NCBI RefSeq assembly: GCF_012843435.1 | Contig: NZ_JABAFC010000020.1 | Coordinates: 1 to 64,000, forward strand | From: Psychrobacillus sp. BL-248-WT-3 | GTDB taxonomy: Bacteria; Bacillota; Bacilli; Bacillales_A; Planococcaceae | Direction: 5' to 3' | Length of the DNA: 64,000 bases | Part shown: positions 1 to 8,159 of the stretch, in pieces | Numbering within the stretch: position 1 is the stretch's first letter | Layout of the letters: the number at the start of each line of letters is the position of its first letter | Program-made: the position numbers and the translations under genes | The notes under the pieces: generated by a model | What the model was told of the DNA's origin: nothing | Seen by the model: the letters and a program-made list of their open reading frames with translations, nothing else | Databases searched by the model: none

Positions 1-125
1 AATCAGAAAAGCGCAGGCGCCTATCTCTGCCCCGACAGGCAAATGGGGAAAAGCGAGGAGGCAGCTCCTCAGCCACCACAGCTTTTATCCATTTGACCCC
101 GAGGGGCAAGGCGCCGGAGCTAGAC
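1..125. repeat. GC-rich hairpin repeat, copy 1
   Basis: First of two head-to-tail copies of a roughly 125-bp unit. It opens with AAAAGCGCAGGCGCC and closes with GGCGCCGGAGCTAGAC. Internal arms GAGGAG/CTCCTC are separated by GCAG. A longer outer pair, CAAATGGGGAAAAGC with GCTTTTATCCATTTG, would extend this into one long hairpin. It is far more GC-rich than its surroundings. Copies at 126-230, 3383-3660 and 60444-60554 belong to the same family. No protein is encoded convincingly. Confidence 0.85.
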
Positions 126-230
126 AATCAGAAAAGCGCAGGCGCCTATCTCTGCCCCGACAGGCAAATGGGGAAAAGCGAGGAGGCAGCTCCTCAGCCA
201 CCGGAGCTTTTATCCATTTGACCCCGAGGA
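126..230. repeat. GC-rich hairpin repeat, copy 2
   Basis: Tandem second copy, nearly identical to copy 1. It ends early, just after the GACCCCGAGG motif, and lacks the GGCGCCGGAGCTAGAC tail. Confidence 0.85.
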
Positions 231-252
231 TAGTTACAATCCAAATTAGTAT

Positions 253-293
253 AAAAAAAACAAGACCAATGAAACATATTAGTCTTGTTTTTT
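253..293 (-). terminator. Rho-independent terminator of prkA
   Basis: Arms CAAGACCAAT (261-270) and ATTAGTCTTG (278-287) around a 7-base loop. Read on the minus strand, the hairpin is followed by an unbroken T run (253-260 complement), just past the prkA stop. A shorter T run on the plus side could make it bidirectional. Confidence 0.85.
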
Positions 294-300
294 CATGGCT

Positions 301-2196
301 TTATCGATTAAGAAGACTTCCTACATAACGTAATAATTCATTGGCTGAAGTAGAATTATATCCGTGTTCATCAATCAATCTAGCAACTACTTCGTTTATC
401 TTTTTCAAATGAGCTTCATCTGGCGTTTTCGTAGATGTAGTAATTTTCACTACATCTTTTAAATCAGCAAATAGTTTCTTTTGAATTGCTTCTCTTAGGC
501 GTTCATGGGAATTATATTCGAAACGCTTCCCTTTTCTTGCATAGGCTGAAAGGCGAATTAATATCTCTTCTCGGAATCCTTTTTTTGCATTTTCAGATAT
601 GCCTATTTGTTCTTCTATGGAGCGCATTAATTTTTCATCTGGGTTCATCTCTTCGCCAGTTAATGGATCTCTCATTTTGTTCTTGTTACAAAATGCTTCA
701 ACATTGTCCAAATAATTATTCATTAGCGTTATTGCCGACTCCTCATATGAGTAAACAAAAGCCTTCTGAACTTCTTTTTTAGCAATCTCATCGTATTCTT
801 TTCGTGCAATAGCAATATAGTTTAAATACTTTTCTCGATCCTCTTCAGAAATAGAAGCATGCTGATCAAGACCTTCTTTTAACGCACGTAAAACGTCTAA
901 TGCATTTATAGAAGGGATTTCTTTTCTTATAATGGCGGAGGAAATGCGATTAATCACATATCGCGGATCAATTCCATGCATTCCTTCCGTAGTAAATTCT
1001 TTTTTAAGCTCTTCAACATCAATTTCATTAAAACCTTCAATGTTTTCCCCATCATACAACTTCATTTTCTTCACTATATCGATTCCTTGTTTCTTTGGAT
1101 CCTCTAATCTTGTGAGTATAGAGAATATAGCTGCCGCCCTTAAGGCATGGGGAGCGATATGGACATGGTTCATATCACTTTCTTTAATCATCTTTTCATA
1201 AATTCTTTCTTCCTGGCTAACCTTCAAGTTATAAGGAATTGGCATTACAATAATACGTGAATGTAGCGCCTCATTCTTTTTATTAGAGATAAACGAACGA
1301 TATTCCGTTTCATTGGTATGGGCTACAATCAGCTCATCTGCACTGATAAGCGCGAAACGACCAGCTTTGAAATTACCCTCCTGTGTTAGAGATAGTAGAT
1401 GCCACAGGAATTTTTCATCCAGCTTCAGCATCTCCTGAAATTCCATCATTCCTCTATTAGCCTTATTTAGCTCCCCATCAAATCTATATGCTCTTGGATC
1501 AGATTCAGACCCAAACTCAGCAATTGTTGAAAAGTCAATGCTTCCAGTTAAATCAGCGATATCTTGAGATTTTGGATCAGATGGAGTAAAAGTACCTATC
1601 CCTACCCTTTTGTCCTCTGAAAAGAAAATCCTCTCCACTAAGACATCTTCTACTTTACCGCCATACTCCTGCTCCAGCCTCATCGAGTTCAGAGGTGATA
1701 GACTACCTTCTATTCGAATTCCGTATTCCTCAAAAAAGTCTTCTCGAAGATGAGTTGGGATTAAATGAAGCGGATCCTCATGCATAGGGCACCCTTTAAT
1801 AGCATAGACAGCACCCTTATCAGTTCTTGAATATTCCTCAAAACCTCTCTTCAACAATGTAACAATAGTAGATTTACCACCACTCACGGGACCCATCAAC
1901 AATAAAATTCTTTTCCGAACATCTAAACGCTTTGCTGCCGGATGGAAATACTCTTCTACCAGACGCTCTAACGCTTCGTCTAAACCAAACATTTCCTGTT
2001 CAAAAAACTTATAGCTTTTCTTTCCATTTTCATCCGAATGCCCCGCACTTTTAATCATGCTGTATACTCTTGCATGTGCAGTTTGAGCAACTTCTGGTCT
2101 TTCTTTCAGAATCTCCAAGTATTCCCTGAACGTACCTTCCCATTTCAGCTGGTTTTCCGCTTCTCGATAACCTTTAACCTTACTTAAGATATCCAT
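301..2196 (-). CDS. prkA: PrkA family AAA+ protein (serine kinase/ATPase)
   Basis: 631 residues, the usual PrkA length. An N-terminal AAA+ core carries the Walker A motif GPVSGGKST near residue 110. The C-terminal part corresponds to the PrkA kinase-like domain. In Bacillus PrkA acts in sporulation; it was first described as a serine kinase and later as a Lon-like ATP-dependent protease. The ATG at 2196 is chosen because GGAGGG lies 5 bases upstream; an in-frame ATG at 2208 overlaps that ribosome site. In many genomes prkA is followed by yhbH and spoVR. Here it is alone, followed by a terminator, with a lipoprotein gene upstream on the same strand. Confidence 0.95.
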   Translation of the reverse strand: MDILSKVKGYREAENQLKWEGTFREYLEILKERPEVAQTAHARVYSMIKSAGHSDENGKKSYKFFEQEMFGLDEALERLVEEYFHPAAKRLDVRKRILLLMGPVSGGKSTIVTLLKRGFEEYSRTDKGAVYAIKGCPMHEDPLHLIPTHLREDFFEEYGIRIEGSLSPLNSMRLEQEYGGKVEDVLVERIFFSEDKRVGIGTFTPSDPKSQDIADLTGSIDFSTIAEFGSESDPRAYRFDGELNKANRGMMEFQEMLKLDEKFLWHLLSLTQEGNFKAGRFALISADELIVAHTNETEYRSFISNKKNEALHSRIIVMPIPYNLKVSQEERIYEKMIKESDMNHVHIAPHALRAAAIFSILTRLEDPKKQGIDIVKKMKLYDGENIEGFNEIDVEELKKEFTTEGMHGIDPRYVINRISSAIIRKEIPSINALDVLRALKEGLDQHASISEEDREKYLNYIAIARKEYDEIAKKEVQKAFVYSYEESAITLMNNYLDNVEAFCNKNKMRDPLTGEEMNPDEKLMRSIEEQIGISENAKKGFREEILIRLSAYARKGKRFEYNSHERLREAIQKKLFADLKDVVKITTSTKTPDEAHLKKINEVVARLIDEHGYNSTSANELLRYVGSLLNR

Positions 2197-2335
2197 GTTT
2201 CCCTCCATTCAGGGGCATCTTTTATACATAATATGACGGGAAGGAATTAATGATACATATAACTTTGTAGTTGTCTCTTATTTGTTTATACCTATCGCTA
2301 TTTCATCTCCTTAAATTTTTTCTATTGAATGAAGG

Positions 2336-3223
2336 TCATTCTTTATCTTTCCTTCTTTTTCTTATAAACCAAATACTCAAAAAGGAAACAATACCTATCA
2401 CTAATAAGACTGGTAAATTGCCTAATAGAAACACTATAATCCAAGATCCAATCATTAATAGCGCATTCACACTTTGAACAAATTGCTTCTTTGTCTTCTC
2501 CCATGTGTTTAATTCCTTATTTTCAATACTTGGTACGATTACGCGATCCTCATAAAAGTTCAGCTCTATTGTGGAAAAGGAAGTTTGATTATCCAAATAT
2601 TTAATCTTCCCAACTATTACTTCTATTTCTTCTTGTACTTTTGCCAAGTCAGCTGAAATCTTTAAAAGATCCTCCGTTTTTTCTGCACTTTCCATAAATA
2701 CTAGCAATCGAGCTTCTACTGCTCTTTTTGATTTTAATCGGGACTCTAAGTCTACATACTGCTCTGTTACGTCTTCCCCCGTTATATTCCTCTCTAATAC
2801 CTTAGTTACCTGTCCTTCAGCTTCTGATAAAAAAGTCTCAAAATGCTCCTCAGGTACTCTGACAACCATACGTCCATGACTACGAGAATCACTTTCTTGA
2901 AAATTATTAGATTCTACAATATATCCGTTATATTTACTTACTTTTTCTGTGATTTTTTCTTGAGCTACCGTTAGTTCTTTGACGTTTGCACTAATATTAG
3001 CCTTATGAATAATTTTCCTTTGAGAAATAGTTGGGTTCGTTGTACTTTCCTCTGCTTCAGTAATACTCTCTTCCTTTGAAGAGTCCTCTGCCTCACCGAT
3101 ATCATTTGAATACTCTACATCCTTCATAGACTCTGTTACAGCTGCCTTTTCCTCGTCTTGTGCACTGCAGCCAGCTAAAAATATAATAGCTATAAATACT
3201 AGAATAATATTAAGTCTAGACAC
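2336..3223 (-). CDS. DUF4349 domain lipoprotein
   Basis: 295 residues. The N-terminus is a lipoprotein signal ending in LAGC (Cys about residue 19), followed by an acidic Ser/Glu-rich linker to about residue 65. The DUF4349 domain comes next, with a predicted helical coiled stretch around residues 150-210. A C-terminal transmembrane segment near residues 255-285 is followed by a positive tail, RKRRKDKE. DUF4349 proteins are surface-anchored and of unknown function. The start is GTG, behind a GGGGG ribosome site 9 bases upstream. It is 139 bp upstream of prkA on the same strand, with no clear terminator between them, so co-transcription is possible. Confidence 0.85.
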   Translation of the reverse strand: MSRLNIILVFIAIIFLAGCSAQDEEKAAVTESMKDVEYSNDIGEAEDSSKEESITEAEESTTNPTISQRKIIHKANISANVKELTVAQEKITEKVSKYNGYIVESNNFQESDSRSHGRMVVRVPEEHFETFLSEAEGQVTKVLERNITGEDVTEQYVDLESRLKSKRAVEARLLVFMESAEKTEDLLKISADLAKVQEEIEVIVGKIKYLDNQTSFSTIELNFYEDRVIVPSIENKELNTWEKTKKQFVQSVNALLMIGSWIIVFLLGNLPVLLVIGIVSFLSIWFIRKRRKDKE

Positions 3224-3382
3224 TTCTAAAAACCCCCTTTGTTTTAAATAATAGACGTTTGTGAAGAAACTTCGTTACAACCCTCCCGTTTAGCACACTA
3301 TCAAGACACTCTACTAGCATGTGAGAAATTTTTACTTTTCTTCTAAAAAAGCTTAATAAAATGGAATATTCCGATAGAATAT

Positions 3383-3504
3383 AAGAAAAGCGCAGGCGCC
3401 TATTCCTGCCCCGACAGGCAAATGGGGAAAAGCGAGGAGGCAGCTCCTCAGCCACCGCAGCTTTTTTCCATTTGACCCCGAGGGGCAAGGCGCCGGAGCT
3501 AGAC
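3383..3504. repeat. GC-rich hairpin repeat, copy 3
   Basis: Full-length copy of the repeat at 1-125, in the same orientation. The pyrimidine stretch is ATTCCTGCC instead of ATCTCTGCC and the loop side is CCGCAG. It starts a three-copy tandem array between the DUF4349 gene and hutH. Confidence 0.85.
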
Positions 3505-3616
3505 ACCAAGAAAAGCGCAGGCGCCTATTCCTGCCCCGAAAGGCAAATGGGGAAAGCGAGGAGGCAGCTCCTCAGCCACCGGAGCTTTTTTCCATTTGAC
3601 CCCGACGGAGCTAGAC
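3505..3616. repeat. GC-rich hairpin repeat, copy 4 (internal deletion)
   Basis: Tandem copy that lacks the GAGGGGCAAGGCGC segment near its end: GACCCCGA is joined directly to CGGAGCTAGAC. One A is also missing from the AAAAGCGAGG stretch. Confidence 0.8.
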
Positions 3617-3660
3617 ATCAAGAAAAGCGCAGGCGCCTATTTCTGACCCGACAGGCAAAT
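3617..3660. repeat. GC-rich hairpin repeat, copy 5 (truncated)
   Basis: Only the first 44 bases of the repeat are present, up to GACAGGCAAAT. The sequence then changes abruptly to AT-rich DNA leading into hutH. The break sits where full copies continue with GGGGAAAAGC. Confidence 0.8.
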
Positions 3661-3718
3661 GAGTAAAATACATCAAATAATTGATTTGAAAGCTATAAAA
3701 AAAGTAGGAGTGGAAAAT

Positions 3719-5197
3719 ATGATTCACTTAAAAGGATATGGCCTTACATTGGAACAAATGAGAGCCATTCTTTATAAAGACGAGAAAATAACATTAGATA
3801 AAGAAGCTATAAAAGCTGTACAAAACAGTAGAAGAGCCGTAGAGAAAATTGTTAGTAGCGGAGAAATCGTGTATGGAATTAATACGGGCTTTGGAAAATT
3901 TAGCGATGTAAGTATAAACGAGAAGGATGTTCATGCACTTCAATTACATTTGATACGTTCTCATGCTTGTGGAGTTGGAACTCCTTTTGAAGAGTTAGTT
4001 TCAAGAGCTATGGTCATTCTACGTTTGAATGCTCTGATGAAGGGTTTTTCAGGCATACGTCTCGAGGTATTAGAAAGACTGGCCTATATGATAAACCATC
4101 ATATCCATCCCGTAATACCTTCCCAAGGCTCTCTAGGTGCATCTGGAGATTTAGCACCTCTATCACACTTAGCCCTTGTATTAATTGGCGAAGGATTTGT
4201 TTGGGAAGCTAACAAGCATATTCCTGCTGCAAATGTATGGAGTGAACATGGACTACAGCCAATTGTACTTGAAGCTAAGGAAGGGTTAGCCTTAATAAAT
4301 GGAACTCAGGCAATGACTGCTCAAGGAGTGATTAACTGGCTAGAAGCTGAGACTCTTGCGTATCAAAGCGAGTGGATTGCTGCAATGACAATGGAAGCCC
4401 TCCATGGGATTACAGACGCCTTTCACCCTTCTATCCATGAAGCACGAGGTTACCTGGAGCAAATAGACGTCGCTAAACGAATGCTGTACTGGTTGGAAGG
4501 AAGTCAACTAGTCACTAAACAAGGGGAACAGCGAGTGCAGGATGCCTATTCCATAAGATGCATACCTCAAATACACGGAGCCACATGGCAAGTGCTTTCC
4601 TATGTAAAAGAAAAACTTGAGATAGAAATGAATGCAGCCACGGATAATCCATTAATCGTAGAAGACGGAAATATAGTTGTTTCCGGGGGAAACTTTCACG
4701 GTCAACCAATAGCCTTTGCGATGGATTTCTTAAAGGTGGGAATGGCCGAGCTTGCTAACGTTTCCGAACGTCGGGTAGAAAGACTCGTGAACCCACAATT
4801 AAATGTTGGTCTCCCGCCATTTTTAAGCCCAGAGCCTGGCCTACAATCAGGAGCAATGATTTTACAATACACTGCCGCTAGTTTAGTATCTGAAAATAAA
4901 ACACTGGCTCACCCAGCATCTGTCGACTCTATCCCATCCTCCGGAAACCAAGAGGACCATGTCAGCATGGGAACCATTGGGGCTAGACATGCCTATCAAA
5001 TCATTCAAAATGCCCGTGGGGTAATCGCTATCGAGGCTATTTGTGCAGTACAAGGAGTCGAGTATCGTAATGAGTTGCTGATGGCTCCAAAACTGCTTAA
5101 AAAGTGGCAGGAGATCCGTACATTTATTCCCTCCATAACTGAAGATCGGGTCTTTAGCAAGGATATCGAGTTAATGCAAAATTATTTGAGGACTTGA
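3719..5197 (+). CDS. hutH: Histidine ammonia-lyase
   Basis: 492 residues, close to the family norm of about 505. The motif [14 protein letters not shown] near residue 140 contains the Ala-Ser-Gly triad that cyclises to the MIO electrophile. [13 protein letters not shown] near residue 53 is another HAL signature. The enzyme converts L-histidine to urocanate and ammonia in the cytoplasm. The ATG at 3719 has GTAGGAGTGG upstream; an in-frame ATG at 3659 lies at the edge of repeat copy 5 and only adds 20 unconserved-looking residues. No hutU, hutI, hutG or hutP is adjacent, so the rest of the pathway must lie elsewhere or be absent. A hairpin terminator follows. Confidence 0.93.
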   Translation: MIHLKGYGLTLEQMRAILYKDEKITLDKEAIKAVQNSRRAVEKIVSSGEIVYGINTGFGKFSDVSINEKDVHALQLHLIRSHACGVGTPFEELVSRAMVILRLNALMKGFSGIRLEVLERLAYMINHHIHPVIPSQGSLGASGDLAPLSHLALVLIGEGFVWEANKHIPAANVWSEHGLQPIVLEAKEGLALINGTQAMTAQGVINWLEAETLAYQSEWIAAMTMEALHGITDAFHPSIHEARGYLEQIDVAKRMLYWLEGSQLVTKQGEQRVQDAYSIRCIPQIHGATWQVLSYVKEKLEIEMNAATDNPLIVEDGNIVVSGGNFHGQPIAFAMDFLKVGMAELANVSERRVERLVNPQLNVGLPPFLSPEPGLQSGAMILQYTAASLVSENKTLAHPASVDSIPSSGNQEDHVSMGTIGARHAYQIIQNARGVIAIEAICAVQGVEYRNELLMAPKLLKKWQEIRTFIPSITEDRVFSKDIELMQNYLRT

Positions 5198-5251
5198 ATA
5201 TCTCTTAAGTGCGCTCTTCCTTTGTTTTAACAGTTTGCTTCTACTTGGAGG

Positions 5252-5302
5252 AGTGTATAGGCTACACCAAGGGAGCCCCTGCTTCCTCTATACACTTTTT
5301 CA
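5252..5302 (+). terminator. Terminator after hutH
   Basis: Arms AGTGTATAG (5252-5260) and CTATACACT (5288-5296) enclose a 27-base insert with a smaller GGCT/AGCC pairing, followed by TTTTT. Confidence 0.7.
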
Positions 5303-5386
5303 TAATGTATATAACCATTCATTTTTGGTTATCCATCTTACGAATCAACTCATATAATAAGAAATAATATATCGGGAGTTGATTTT

Positions 5387-5722
5387 TTGACACTTTGGAT
5401 TGATGTATCAGTCACAAAACGTCAGTTGAAGCTTTATGACGGAAGCAAACTGTTAAAAACATACCCTATTGCAGTAGGAAAAGTCTTAACCCCTACTCCA
5501 ACAGGTAATTATATGATTATAAATAAGGAGGTAGATCCAGGAGGTCCATATGGGGCATTGTGGATGGGATTATCTAAGCCTCATTATGGTATACACGGGA
5601 CAAACGATCCAAGCTCAATAGGAAAAGAAGTATCACTTGGTTGTATAAGAATGTACAACAATGACGTTATAGAATTATCCTCCCAGGTACCTTTGCAGAC
5701 AAATGTTTACATCCACAAGTAA
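5387..5722 (+). CDS. Small YkuD-type L,D-transpeptidase domain protein
   Basis: 111 residues, essentially a bare YkuD catalytic domain. The signature [20 protein letters not shown] near residues 69-88 contains the catalytic His and the Cys of SLGCIR. This family forms 3-3 peptidoglycan cross-links or attaches proteins to peptidoglycan. There is no signal peptide, membrane segment or LysM domain, unlike B. subtilis YkuD, so export is unexplained. It may act in the forespore or mother cell, or on released muropeptides. The start is TTG at 5387, with GGGAGTTG upstream. It stands alone between the hutH terminator and a long gene-free stretch. Confidence 0.88.
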   Translation: MTLWIDVSVTKRQLKLYDGSKLLKTYPIAVGKVLTPTPTGNYMIINKEVDPGGPYGALWMGLSKPHYGIHGTNDPSSIGKEVSLGCIRMYNNDVIELSSQVPLQTNVYIHK

Positions 5723-6114
5723 TGGTTCTTATAGCTCTCGCTAATAATTCTAAATTTGTTAGATTGCCTCTGTATAACTGAAATCACACACTATAGAATA
5801 GATTTAAAATTCTCCACACCAAGTATCCCATTTCACCTGCATATATCACTCTCCAAACTCGTGATCAACTCCATACAACCGCTCTTTCTACTTTCTAACC
5901 TTATAGTCAATATCATTTCTTCTTATAATTATTTCTATCTTATACACTATGGTTCCTATTCCTCTTTATAAATTTTAATTATAAGATGATGCTTACCCAT
6001 CCTACTTACAATAGCTTTCAACTACATTTTAGATGTTTATTTCCTTCTACCAGAGGTATGTATTATTAAGATAAATTCTTTAATGAAAAATTATAAGGCA
6101 CGGAGGTAACAAAT
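5723..6114. other. Gene-free AT-rich stretch
   Basis: 392 bp with no convincing reading frame, RNA gene or strong hairpin. A 71-codon open frame at 5756-5971 lacks a ribosome site and has low-complexity Ile/Leu/Ser composition. The promoter of the small gene at 6115 presumably lies at the right end. Confidence 0.6.
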
Positions 6115-6255
6115 ATGTTTACTGAAAAAAATAAAGCAAAAATCGGAGCAGCTACATTCATCTCTTTAGGTCTACTTGGAGACGCCAATTATGCTGTAGA
6201 CCACGATGACAATCAAGTTGACGACAAGGAAGAACAAGAAAAAGAAGAATTTTAA
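6115..6255 (+). CDS. 46-residue small acidic-tail protein, unknown
   Basis: A strong ribosome site, GGAGGTAAC, lies 4 bases before the ATG, and the frame runs 46 codons to TAA. The peptide has a basic start (MFTEKNKAKIG), a short hydrophobic stretch around residues 11-27, and an extremely acidic C-terminal tail rich in Asp and Glu. The hydrophobic part is barely long enough to cross a membrane, so a secreted or amphipathic peptide is also possible. An AT-rich inverted repeat follows the stop. I do not recognise the family. The ribosome site and clean composition make it likely to be translated. Confidence 0.6.
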   Translation: MFTEKNKAKIGAATFISLGLLGDANYAVDHDDNQVDDKEEQEKEEF

Positions 6256-6486
6256 TTAAATTTTTAAAAAATTTAATTATTTTATGTTTAAGCACATATT
6301 TTAACGGGTATTGATAAAAGGAAATATTTTGTTTTTCCATGTAATTAAGTAAAAAGAAAACTAAAAATTTATTAGATAGTAGGAAAAAAAATTATCATAT
6401 AACATATGCGTTAAAGGAGCAGCTTAGATGTTAAAAATGATTTTTATTCCAAAAAGGTTTCGACAAAATTCGCCTTTTTCATTCTT

Positions 6487-6495
6487 TGTGGATAA
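6487..6495. promoter_or_regulatory. DnaA box (perfect)
   Basis: TGTGGATAA, the exact reverse complement of the DnaA box TTATCCACA. It lies upstream of sda, in a roughly 100-bp cluster with a second perfect box 90 bp away. Confidence 0.75.
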
Positions 6496-6551
6496 GTTTA
6501 CACACAGAATTCACACTAGATAAATATGATTTTGACAAACATGTAAACAAC

Positions 6552-6571
6552 TTATTAACATCTTATACCCA
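6552..6571. promoter_or_regulatory. Two near-consensus DnaA boxes
   Basis: TTATTAACA (6552-6560) and TTATACCCA (6563-6571) each differ from TTATNCACA at one position and sit just before the perfect box at 6577. Confidence 0.5.
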
Positions 6572-6576
6572 TATAC

Positions 6577-6585
6577 TGTGGATAA
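6577..6585. promoter_or_regulatory. DnaA box (perfect)
   Basis: Second exact TGTGGATAA, 112 bp before the sda start codon. A TTGACA at 6532-6537 with TATTAA at 6553-6558 could be a weak promoter overlapping the box cluster, although the 15-base spacing is short. Confidence 0.75.
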
Positions 6586-6696
6586 AAAGAACGATTGTTC
6601 TTAATAGTACTTTTTGGTAAAGTAATGTTAATAACAATTATTTAATCTTAAAGCCCTTTCACATATAAGAACATTTAACTATTAGGAGGAAATGAA

Positions 6697-6825
6697 ATGA
6701 GTAAAATGTCGGATGATCTATTATTAGAATCATATTTTACTGCTAAGGAACTTAACCTTTGCCCTGACTTTTTAGCTTTATTGAAAAGTGAGATTCAACG
6801 TCGCTCTCTTCAAGTTGAACTATAA
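6697..6825 (+). CDS. sda: Sporulation checkpoint protein Sda (KinA inhibitor)
   Basis: 42 residues, in line with B. subtilis Sda at about 46-52. The core [18 protein letters not shown] followed by [15 protein letters not shown] aligns closely with B. subtilis Sda (LSDELLIESYFKATEMNL and EIKRRSL). Sda is a helical hairpin that binds the histidine kinase KinA and blocks its autophosphorylation, delaying sporulation when replication is disturbed. A strong AGGAGG lies upstream of the ATG. Two perfect and two near-perfect DnaA boxes upstream match the known DnaA-dependent transcription of sda in B. subtilis. The gene is too short for many gene finders. Confidence 0.93.
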   Translation: MSKMSDDLLLESYFTAKELNLCPDFLALLKSEIQRRSLQVEL

Positions 6826-6925
6826 TCTTTTATATAAATGAAACTTTCTTTCCATTCTTTCGTAAATAGTATAAGGTAATACTGTAAGTCTAATCTAATA
6901 ACTATTTTACGGAGGGTTTTAAATT

Positions 6926-7387
6926 TTGAAGAAAATTCTAGTCGCACTACTTACTATCACGCTTGTTTTTTCTTCAGTGGGCAATTTTGTCTTTCAAGAC
7001 GATATAACTGCTGAAGCTAAGAAATACAAGTCAGGAAAAAAAGGTTTTAATTCTAATAATAATTCAAATGACAATACGAATAATTCCAATACGAATTCTA
7101 ATATTCAAAAAGATAACGATAATTCTACAACAGCTACAAATAAATCATCTAACACAAACTCCAAAGGTGGATTTACGGCTGGTGGATTGATGAAAGGTCT
7201 TTTCATAGGTGGTCTCGCTGGATTACTCTTTGGTAGTCTTTTTGCAAACATGGGTATACTTGGTTCCATATTAGGTTTCTTAATTAATGCTGCTGCTATC
7301 GCAGTAATTGTTATTCTTATCCTTAAGATCATCAACATCTTTAAAGACAAGAAAAAGAAAGAGGAACCACATACATGGAAAAACTAG
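6926..7387 (+). CDS. Secreted/membrane protein with Asn-rich linker and Gly-rich membrane segment
   Basis: 153 residues. A signal peptide (about 1-31, ending near AEA) is followed by a Lys/Gly stretch and an Asn/Ser/Thr-rich low-complexity linker (about 38-80). Next come a Gly-rich segment (about 82-110) and a hydrophobic helix near 112-138, ending in a Lys-rich tail. Similar proteins are common in Bacillus and sometimes labelled Tim44-like; the function is unknown. The start is TTG behind GGAGGG. It overlaps the next gene by 13 bp and precedes one terminator, so the pair forms an operon. The exact signal-peptidase site is uncertain. Confidence 0.78.
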   Translation: MKKILVALLTITLVFSSVGNFVFQDDITAEAKKYKSGKKGFNSNNNSNDNTNNSNTNSNIQKDNDNSTTATNKSSNTNSKGGFTAGGLMKGLFIGGLAGLLFGSLFANMGILGSILGFLINAAAIAVIVILILKIINIFKDKKKKEEPHTWKN

Positions 7388-7665
7388 TAGTACCGGAACA
7401 AAATATTATTAATGCTATTTGCGTTCACTTTGGTCGTAAAGTAAATGCTAACCCGGAAGCAGTTGAAGTGGAGTTAATGTATGATGACGAAACTGGTTTT
7501 TCCGCTGAGGCATATGTAAATAATCAACAGTATAATTTAAGTACTCTAGACATTATTGAATCTTTACGCCAAACAATGAGAGAATTTTTAAACCTAGATC
7601 CTATCTCTACCGGTATAGAGCTTGTATTAGATGAAAAAGAAGGAATAATTGCAGTGGTAAGTTAA
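7375..7665 (+). CDS. yxcD: YxcD family protein (DUF2653)
   Basis: 96 residues. Recognised from the N-terminal IINAICVH and the internal motif VEVELMYDDETGFSAEAYV, which closely match B. subtilis YxcD. The family is small, cytoplasmic, acidic and without known function. Its start lies inside the end of the upstream membrane-protein gene, indicating translational coupling. A strong terminator follows immediately. Confidence 0.88.
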   Translation: MEKLVVPEQNIINAICVHFGRKVNANPEAVEVELMYDDETGFSAEAYVNNQQYNLSTLDIIESLRQTMREFLNLDPISTGIELVLDEKEGIIAVVS

Positions 7666-7670
7666 AAAAA

Positions 7671-7702
7671 GGTAACGAAGAATTTTCTTCGTTACCTTTT
7701 TT
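7671..7702 (+). terminator. Terminator after yxcD
   Basis: Perfect 12-bp arms GGTAACGAAGAA and TTCTTCGTTACC with a 2-base loop region, followed by six Ts. Confidence 0.92.
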
Positions 7703-7784
7703 CTTACTTTTTTAGGCTATGTTAAAGGGTAGGGTTGATTTATAATGCAAAGAAATCTTTAAATCAGAGAGTAGAATTGATTTT

Positions 7785-7905
7785 TCGCACCAGCCGGACG
7801 CTTTTTCGCGGGGTGAGCTATAAGCCATCACCCATCGCTTACGCGCGTGGTTGTGATGTCTTATCTGTCTCACTCATCCCTGCTTATGTCGTCTGGGGCT
7901 CCAAT
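7785..7905. repeat. GC-rich structured intergenic element, probable decayed repeat
   Basis: The segment is distinctly more GC-rich than its flanks. Terminal arms CCGGACG (7794-7800) and CGTCTGG (7890-7896) can pair with one G-T wobble, and GGGGTGAG near 7810 faces CTCACTCATCCC near 7870. The layout (CCGGACGCTTT, CGCGGGGTGAGC and GGCTCCAATTC ends) resembles a second class of extragenic repeat that I recall from Planococcaceae. A 66-codon frame here has no ribosome site and is not called. Confidence 0.5.
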
Positions 7906-8120
7906 TCAATACATGGAAACAGCTTGAGCATCTAAAGCGCAAATAATTTACTCGTATCAACAAAGCTTAAAACTGTCCCCAACCTCGATTTTATAATCTA
8001 TTTATGTTCTTAATAGCCATTTGAATGTTCCTAAAGAATTATTAGTCAAAATCCACCAATAACTTTAACAAAGCTTTTTTTATGAGAAAGTATTCGGTAT
8101 TACAAAACATAATTCAAAAA
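7906..8120. other. AT-rich intergenic stretch
   Basis: Nothing recognised between the structured element and the terminator of the spore-protein gene. Confidence 0.5.
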
Positions 8121-8149
8121 CAAAAAACCGATGGCATAAAGCCACCGGT
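8121..8149 (-). terminator. Terminator of the SASP gene
   Basis: Minus-strand arms ACCGGTGGC and GCCATCGGT with a 5-base loop, then TTTTTT. It sits 10 bp past the stop codon. Confidence 0.9.
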
Positions 8150-8159
8150 CTCAATTTAA

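Noticed and set aside
3383-3660. Tandem repeats resembling a CRISPR array
   Set aside because: The units are over 100 bp, joined with no unique spacers, carry internal deletions and have no cas genes nearby. They belong to a dispersed hairpin repeat family.
3472-3666. 64-codon frame across the repeats
   Set aside because: It is made of repeat sequence and lacks a ribosome site.
3659-3718. 20-codon N-terminal extension of hutH
   Set aside because: Its ATG comes from the truncated repeat, has no ribosome site, and homologues start near the ATG at 3719.
5756-5971. 71-codon frame in the gene-free region
   Set aside because: Low-complexity hydrophobic product, no ribosome site and no recognisable family.
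7735-7935. 66-codon frame after yxcD
   Set aside because: No ribosome site, and it covers the GC-rich structured element, whose pairing explains the sequence better.
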